Assembly: GCA_964017065.1 (NCBI GenBank) | Contig: OZ024792.1 | Coordinates: 3,839,754 to 3,903,753, forward strand | Reading direction: 5' to 3' | DNA: 64,000 nt | Source of the DNA: Haliclona indistincta | Lineage: Eukaryota > Porifera > Demospongiae > Haplosclerida > Chalinidae | Shown: in pieces, positions 57,162 through 64,000 of the stretch | How positions within the stretch are numbered: the first letter of the stretch is position 1 | Layout of the letters: every line of letters begins with the position of its first letter | The notes under the pieces: generated by a model | What the model was told of the DNA's origin: nothing | The model's input: only the letters and a program-made list of their open reading frames with translations | The model's database searches: none | Made by a program: the position numbers and the translations under genes

Positions 57162-58369
57162 AGTGTGATACAGCAACTATGAGATTAACACAACATGGCT
57201 TGTGAAATTAAAGAGAAAAGTATTACAAACTAGAGTTCCAATGAACACATACCCGTGCGCTGAGCTAAGATCTACATAGTTAGACTAGTACATGACTACT
57301 CCAGCATTACTGCAACAGCTAGTTCATAGACAGCATATTCAGTGATGATAGCATAGCTAGCTACCATACATGACTGAACGCCACATCACAGAAGGCCTCA
57401 AGAAAGACTGATACCTTATGATCAAAGGCCTCAAGAATGGCTTTGACGTACGGTACCATCTACGTGAGACTGAGCGAGTGCAGGCAATATAGATAGGAGG
57501 TTGGGCGACACACCCACAATGCCGTAAATTGCTCTTACAAAGACACGTAGCTTTAGAAAGCCATGGATTAGCCGCTCAAGCAAGGCTTGCCAGCTCAGAA
57601 AGCGTCTTCATAGGACTATAAATTCAGTGAAGAAGCTGCAGAGAGTGTTTTCGTGGAGATTTTCGAGCGGTAAGACGTAAACAGGCGTGTTTTTTGACGA
57701 CACACACATATACGTACGTACACAGACGGACACAAACGCATAACCCTCCCGCATACTGCGCACGGGTAATAAATGCAGTCTTGCTCTTGACAGCAATACT
57801 GAAAATCTTTGCCAATTTGTTTGCGTTTTGACCAACCGCAAAATTTTCTACATTTGCGGTAGTTTAAGTTAAGGGTGGAGTTGTCAAACATCAGGATTAC
57901 GAATATTTTGGTTTCTACAGTTAGTTGAAGGCTGCTCAGTCACACTGATCATCCAAGGAAGTCGCCATTCTTCTTGTGGGCGTAGCAAGCTCCACCCAAT
58001 GATAAAAATTACATTTCTTTCTAAGCATGACACACCCACACAAAATGTCAGACATGAACTTTGGTACACAAAATGTATGTTTCGGACTTTGCACAAAGGT
58101 CTCGGTCTATAAGTTACAGAGGGCCGAATATTTAATGAGAAGACACGATGAAAGAAGATATATCTCCGTTTGCCAGACAGCCAAAAACACTATCTCTGCC
58201 CAATCCCACCCACCCCTATGGGGTTCTCTGTGATTGCAGAGTACGAAATAATTTTTGTTCAGTGCTATTGGATCGTGGCTACACCGGTACCCATGTAAAA
58301 CAGGCAAGTAATAGCCAGGACACTGTTGATTTATATACTACAAAAGGCAGCAAGAAGAAATAGTTCAGC
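57162..58369. other. Intergenic region, no gene assigned
   Basis: About 1.2 kb between the EEP gene and the small secreted-protein gene (both -). It contains a repeated AAGGCCTCAAGA word at about 57390 and 57425 and a CATAACCCTCCCGCAT segment near 57739 recalling the 36168-36257 repeat. Open frames here are short and have no recognisable sequence. Confidence 0.5.
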
Positions 58370-58754
58370 TTAACTATAATTATTATGACATGAAATGTAC
58401 TTCGCCTGTACATGCTTATGTACCTGTTTGGAAACGCTCATCTTGCACATCTCTGCATTCCTTACTCTCTTGGATATAAACTGTAATATTGTATTGTTAC
58501 AATACAGTTGAAATTTAAAATTATTTACCTGTGTGAGTCGTTCATAATCCTCCCTGGTCAAATTCCCATCAGTCGACAAAACGTTTCCGTAAGCTAGCCT
58601 ATGCCGCATTGCTTGACAGAAAACACGTATGGACACGTAAACCACACGTACCATCTTTATCAAACTTACCGCTTCGAAACATATTGCCTTGTCCAACAAC
58701 AGCAAACAGCACCAACATGAACACACCGCACTTGGACACAAAACTATTTCCCAT
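58370..58754 (-). CDS. Small candidate secreted protein, unknown family
   Basis: A three-exon model in transcript order: 58754-58670, 58611-58529, 58480-58370, giving 92 aa. The start MGNSFVSKCGVFMLVLFAVV looks like a signal peptide. The mature part is short, basic and polar (LAYGNVLSTDGNLTREDY, then ISKRVRNAEMCKM), with two Cys after the signal. Phases agree across both junctions, but the acceptor of exon 2 is AAG rather than the usual CAG/TAG, and the end of exon 3 could instead be a splice donor (CAG then GTACAT). I recognise no family. It could be a secreted peptide, or a larger gene read incompletely. Confidence 0.4.
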
Positions 58755-59262
58755 GCTTTACCTTATGAATTCCGCCATTACTTAAACTGTAATTTTTAAC
58801 CCTACAAGTACTGTGCATGTGTTATTATTAATTTTTTTTTATTAGAGCAAGTTTGATGGCAATGACAGACAGTACATTTGACATGTATACACATTGGAGG
58901 TAACAAACAAGCAAAATATACATTCTGAACATATCATAATGACAATACACATACACTACACGTATACAGTTCAACAGTCAACAGTGAGCACATAGAATGA
59001 GATGAACACATCAACTGCACAGGACTGCATTTACGAACAAACATCTGTGGTGGACAGACAAGCAGACAACACACAAGCAACAGTACAGACACTATATACA
59101 TGTAATGTACATAATGGGAGGGCCAAACAGCAAAAATGATAAGTATAAAAATTAAATAATGGTTCTGAAATGTGAAATGATAAAGAATCTGGATGAGCAG
59201 GAAAGGTTATGAATTGCTATGAAGAACGATGGCAGTATCTTGAACAGACGAGGAAGAAGAGC
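58755..59262. other. Intergenic region upstream of small gene, downstream of CELF
   Basis: It contains the CELF 3' UTR (on -) and the small gene's promoter. It is A/C-rich on the + strand. No other feature was seen. Confidence 0.5.
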
Positions 59263-59586
59263 TCACCAGTACGGTTTGTTGGCATCTTTAGGACGCTTCA
59301 GCTGCACTTTGAGACGCTTGGTGCCAATCTGGAACCCATTCATAGCCTGTATTGCTGCTTGGGCACATTGTGGATTATCGTAGCTTACAAACCCAAAACA
59401 CTTGCTGAGATTAGTTACTTTGTCGATAAAAACTTTTGCACTAATGACGTTACCAAACGGAGCAAACATTTGCACCAGGTCATTATCAGTTACATCATTA
59501 GGAAGATGGTAGATGAACAGGTTAGCTCCATCAGGGCCTACTGTTTAGAAAAAGAAAACAAAATTTGTTAAGTGTTGATTCTTCTT

Positions 59587-59653
<67 letters not shown>

Positions 59654-61569
59654 GGTATATGACTGACCCTCCTTCTGCTTGGAGTGAGAATATGAGGGCG
59701 GTTGAACCTGAGGTTGGCCAAATGCTAAAGCAAAATAAACACTAGTACATGTAGCCAGTCTTGTAGCTAGAAAATGTATTTTATCACTAAAGCAATTTAT
59801 TTGGCACACAAAGTAAGACAGTGAATGTCAGTAAACAGGAACATACCAGAGTACTGCATGCCAAGGTATGCCTGCATGATGGGATCAATCTTGTTAGTGT
59901 GGTTAGCTGTGGCACTGAGTACTGCTGAACCTAGGTTACCAAGACTTCCTATTAAGAGAAATAGCACAGGAGGGTGGAGACAAAGGACATAATTAATACA
60001 AACACACTGAACACAGTTTGGTACAGTACCTGGTGGTTGAGAGGCAAAGTGTCCAGGACCAGCACCAGGCTGTTGACCAAGCGGTGTCATCGGCATATCT
60101 TGAGCGACAAACAAAACATAGCGCTAACTGCTAGTAAACAATAACACATACTTGGAGTAATTCCACCTGTGCCCAGACCAAATGAATTGTTGCTTGATGA
60201 AGTGCCGGCTTGAGCCTGCTGTAACTGCAACAGCTAGAAAGAACATTAGAACAGCTCATAATACCATCAAACACACACACACACACAGACACACACACCT
60301 GTTGGTAGTAAGCAGCAGAAGCTAGCGTGCCCAGACCAAGTGCTGGAATGGTTCCCAAACCAATAGCCTGTCCCTGGTTTGTTACAATTGCTCTCTGTAA
60401 CTTCTTCTGAGCCTTTTCTCTCTCAGTATCAGCCACTTTCACTACAAGAGGAGAACTAGCACCCTGGAGCAAATAGAGTTGAAAGCATCGTCATAATACT
60501 ATAATTATTATGTAAGAAAAAAACAGTGAAACTCTACTACAGCATTTTCCTTCTTCCTTCCCAAGTACAAACCTCAGTTAACAGGCATGCTTACAATATC
60601 AAGAGCAGACATTCACAGACAGGGAAGTAACAGCACTAGTATAGCTGAAATCACAGCAAAACTAACATGACCTAAAGGTGTTGACTATAATCATAGTTTC
60701 ATATCATATAGCAAGTGTACTTAATAAGTTAGCAACAATTACTAAGGTCACAAGTCTAAAACTCACTGGCATTGTCTGTGATTGATGTAAAGCTCTAATT
60801 GCACTCTGTGCCTGTTGTCTAGTCCCCATACGTACAAATGAGGCGCCTTTACTGTAGCTGTCGGCATCCCTCAAAATAGAAACATCCTCCACAGCACCGT
60901 AAGGAGCGAACATGGTGCGCACATCACTCTCGGTAAACGTTTTTGAAAGCATCCCAACAAATAACCTCCTTTCTTCACTCTGTTCTCCTTTGGTCTCACT
61001 GATGGCAGGCTTAACTTGCATTGGATGGTTCATCTAGAGAGAAGGAAGAAAGTTAGAAGCAAAGATGTACAAACATTAAGCATCATGTTCATACAGTGTC
61101 TTCAAACTAAACTGCTTGTGGTTTCATTGCACTAACCCCAGGTAATGTCCTCTTCTCGTGTAATGAATTCTGTGCATCCAGAGCTGCTTGTTTGCAGCAG
61201 TAGGTCACAAAAGCACAACCTGTATTTGTGAAGGGAAATGATTCCATAAGTGTATTGATTGACTGACAATGCACGTGTAGTGTAAATGGGCGCCAAGTCT
61301 CCGCCTCAAATTTACGCGTGCGTGAGTAAATAAACTAACTTATATATATATCACAGACCTTTGTGAGTCCCATATGCCCTGTCTTTGATAACTGTGATCT
61401 CATAGATTGGCCCAAACGATTCCATTATTTCCCGGATGTGACTTTCCTCGTACGTCTTTGGTATCTGCCCAACAAACAGCTTCATGGCGTCTGTGTCTTT
61501 CGTGTAGCCCACAGGGGCGACGTTGTTACTAACTGCAGTGGGTACTGGTACTTGAGTGGCGCCTTCCAT
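59263..61569 (-). CDS. CELF: CUGBP/ELAV-like family RNA-binding protein
   Basis: It controls alternative splicing, translation and decay of mRNAs with GU-rich elements. Nine exons in transcript order: 61569-61359, 61219-61137, 61033-60767, 60463-60299, 60233-60152, 60098-60030, 59948-59847, 59724-59668, 59540-59263, giving 437 aa. RRM1: [29 protein letters not shown]2: [29 protein letters not shown] Gln/Ala/Gly divergent linker is split over five small exons. RRM3: [37 protein letters not shown], ending [17 protein letters not shown]. Small linker exons of 57, 69, 82 and 102 nt suit alternative splicing; the outer two that are multiples of three (57, 69, 102) could be skipped in frame. Two introns contain (TG)n on the sense strand. 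Confidence 0.95.
59590..59652 (-). repeat. Long (TG)n tract in CELF intron 8
   Basis: About 30 CA units on the + strand, hence UG in the CELF pre-mRNA, fill half of the 127-nt intron 59667-59541. A TACTAAG branch-site-like word follows directly on the sense strand. Confidence 0.95.
60269..60298 (-). repeat. (TG)n tract forming the CELF exon 4 donor
   Basis: The sense strand reads CAG then GTGTGTGT, continuing with one TCTG interruption, so the splice donor itself is the first GT of the repeat. Confidence 0.9.
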
Positions 61570-61843
61570 AATCCCACGATTAGCACGAACGGACAGACAG
61601 ACACACACAAACACTCAAACGAACGAGGACGAACGCACAACAACGGAACAAAGATATTTGACACACGTACACACGTACACACAAACCGCCTTGCGATAAA
61701 TTGGAAAGCAAATTTTACCGTAACAAGCACGTGCGAAATAGACTAGTCTCCGCCTCTTATAATTATTAGCATGATGAGCCACGCCTTCTTTTTAATCGGC
61801 AGATCTGATTATCGAGCCTGCACTGCAAACGCAGAGGTACGTT
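61570..61843. promoter_or_regulatory. Divergent promoter region CELF / acetyl-CoA carboxylase
   Basis: 274 bp between start codons. The CELF side (61580-61690) is CA/ACG-rich on the + strand, so the CELF 5' UTR is GU-rich. No TATA box was evident. Confidence 0.5.
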
Positions 61844-64000
61844 ATGTCCGAAAAGAAACACACTAGAACTCTTTCAGGATTTACTTTGTCTGCTGAGGAA
61901 CGGGAAACCACGGTGAGCAGTCACACGATACGATCCTGATTGCTATCATGATTACTTTAGGTGGCTTCACCAGGAGAATTTGTTCATCGTTATGGCGGGA
62001 AAAGAGTTATAGAAAAGATTTTGATAGCCAATAACGGAATAGGAGCAGTCAAGTTCATTAGGTCATGTAGGAGGTGGTCGTATGAAGCATTTGGTAATGA
62101 CAGAGCCATTAGGATACATGTTATGGTCACTCCTGAGGATTTGAAGGTGAGAATTGATTGTGCTTGTTCTGTATGTGTGCTGTGAAAGAATAGCAGGTGG
62201 TGTGTAATGTTATGAAGCCATGCTGCCATGCACATGATTATATGTATTGTAGTTGCACAATGTGTCTCAGTGTTGTTAGTATAGCAGTTGCAAATGATAA
62301 CTAGTGGTGTGACTTCAGAGATACTAGAGATATGTGTTAATTGGTCTATGTCTCTGTGTTCCAGGCAAATGCCGAGTACATCAAGTTGGCTGATAATTAT
62401 GTACCTGTGCCAGGAGGTTCTAACAACCACAACTATGCCAATGTGGAGCTCATTTTGGATATTGCAAAACGAATACCTGTTCATGTATGTCAAACATGAG
62501 TAGATGCATGTTTTATGATGTTACCTAAGAGAATGGCTTGTACACTTACCTTATAGGCAGTCTGGGTAGGATGGGGACATGCCTCTGAGAATCCAAAGCT
62601 GCCTGATCTACTTCACAAACATGGAATCACATTCATTGGTCCTCCAGCCAATGCTATGTGGGCTCTAGGAGACAAGATAGCTAGCTCAATTGTGGCACAA
62701 ACTGTCAATGTGCCCACTCTACCCTGGTCTGGATCAGGTGAGAGAAGAACACTCCATTGCGATCTGTCATCACCACTAACATAATGTAGATCTTATAATC
62801 TGCGAGTCCAAGAAAGTCAAGGGTACTTTGGTACCACGAGATCTATTCAACAAAGGTGTAGTACACACTATAGAACAAGGACTGAAGGTTAGCTTACCAA
62901 CAGTATGCAGTAACTATAGCAATGCTGTATTATACAGGCAGCAGAGAGATAGGCTACCCTGTCATGATCAAAGCATCAGAGGGAGGAGGAGGAAAAAGGA
63001 TTAGAAAGGCACGCAACTCAGAAGAGTTCCCTTCTCTCTTTCATCAAGTACAAGCAGAAGTCCCTGCCTCACCAATTTTGTCATGCAACTTGCTAAGAAG
63101 TGAATAAATCCTTTTTTTATCACTATTCTTGACCTCTCTTTTGTCTCTAGTGCTCGTCACCTTGAAGTTCAGATTCTTGCTGATGAGTATGGCAATGCTA
63201 TATCTCTGTTTGGTCGTGATTGTTCTGTGCAACGAAGACACCAGAAGATCATAGAGGAGGCTCCAGCAACAGTCGCTGATCCATTAGTGTTTCAAGAGAT
63301 GGAGAAGGTATTGAACAGACTCAACTTAGTGATCAATAGTATACATGTCTTCACGCACATTGTCTTTTAACTATTGATTTTAGGCAGCAGTACGACTTGC
63401 TAAGCTGGTTGGTTATGTCAGCACAGGCACTGTGGAGTACTTGTATCTTGAGGAGCAACAGCAATTCTATTTTCTTGAACTCAACCCTAGACTTCAAGTT
63501 GAGCATCCTTGCACTGAAATGGTGGCTGATGTCAACCTCCCGGCTCTTCAATTGCAGGTAAATATACCTTCGAAGAGTTACTCAGAGTGTGATTTTCATT
63601 ATCATGTGAATACTTTACTAATAGATAGCAAGATTACTTGCCAGTAACTTCTAAGCAGATTTTGTTATTTTATTTCAGGTAGCCATGGGGACTGCCTCTG
63701 CACAGAATAAAAGAAATCAGACACTACTACAAGGCAAATCCGCTGGAATCCACTCCTATTAACTTTGAACAGTGAGTGCAATCAGTAGCGGAGACATGGT
63801 ATGCCTATCACTGTTTTATAGTCCTGATCCAAGTCCAACTCCTCATGGACATGTGATTGCTTGTCGTATTACTGCTGAGAATCCTGATGAGGGGTTTCAA
63901 CCTGGATCTGGAACTGTACATGAACTGAACTTTCGTAGCAGCAAGAATGTGTGGGGATACTTTAGTGTTGCTGCAGCTGGAGGACTACATGAGTTTGCTG
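61844..64000 (+). CDS. ACACA: Acetyl-CoA carboxylase, N-terminal part, with frame breaks
   Basis: It carboxylates acetyl-CoA to malonyl-CoA, the committed step of fatty acid synthesis. Exons: 61844-61912, 61961-62146, 62365-62484, 62557-62737, 62790-62887, 62938-63099, 63151-63307, 63384-63557, 63679-63771, 63822 to past the window end. The biotin carboxylase domain is clear: [76 protein letters not shown], [20 protein letters not shown]. Exon 6 is 162 nt where phase demands 164: one base is missing near 62950 (otherwise AAER-stop) and one T near 63076. Exon 9 has one extra G in the G run at 63687-63690. The other exons are clean, so this is either a recent pseudogene or, more likely, local sequence error. 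Confidence 0.88.

Noticed and set aside
57608..57891. Overlapping 60-90 codon frames on the - strand
   Set aside because: There are no supported splice sites, no homology and several competing frames; probably non-coding.

Overview
The window is nuclear DNA of an early-branching animal, most likely a demosponge. It is AT-rich and gene-dense. Almost every gene is cut into many exons by introns of 50-300 nt with ordinary GT-AG ends, and the products are animal or general eukaryotic orthologues (CCDC6, CELF, TSG101, SPC24, TTLL12, PPP6R, PLD, acetyl-CoA carboxylase). The taxonomic call is inference from gene content, compactness and one orphan receptor type; no rRNA or mitochondrial marker is present. 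No bacterial operon, CRISPR array, tRNA or rRNA gene was seen. Exon chains were built by eye. In each complete gene model the exon lengths sum to a multiple of three and the phases agree across junctions.

Layout, left to right: CDP-diacylglycerol synthase (+, its 5' end lies before the window); an intronless orphan multi-pass receptor (-); CCDC6 (+); an intronless ADAR-type deaminase without dsRNA-binding domains (+); TSG101 (-); TBC1D15-like Rab GAP (+); kinetochore SPC24 (-); a small twin-CX9C protein, a synaptotagmin without a membrane segment, two tandem N-acetylglucosamine-6-sulfatase-like genes and a CAPS2-like EF-hand gene (all +, closely packed); PPP6R (-), TTLL12 (-) and phospholipase D (-) head to tail; a seven-finger CCCH protein (+); ABT1/ESF2 (-), an endonuclease/exonuclease/phosphatase-family gene (-), a small candidate secreted protein (-) and CELF (-); and acetyl-CoA carboxylase (+), which runs off the right edge.

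The genes form no single pathway. Some have related jobs: CDS1 and PLD act on phosphatidate; TSG101, TBC1D15, SYT and PLD act in membrane traffic; the sulfatases would be lysosomal. Several gene pairs are divergent with 190-310 bp between start codons, so they probably share promoters.

Most notable: the first tandem sulfatase keeps an open frame but has lost three catalytic positions, including the formylglycine cysteine. CELF introns carry long (TG)n tracts on the sense strand, the kind of sequence CELF proteins bind. The deaminase has no RNA-binding domain. There is an intronless receptor combining a possible beta-helix region, a Cys-rich module and many membrane segments. The ACC fragment has a cluster of single-base frame breaks. 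Several families of small inverted-repeat elements sit in introns.
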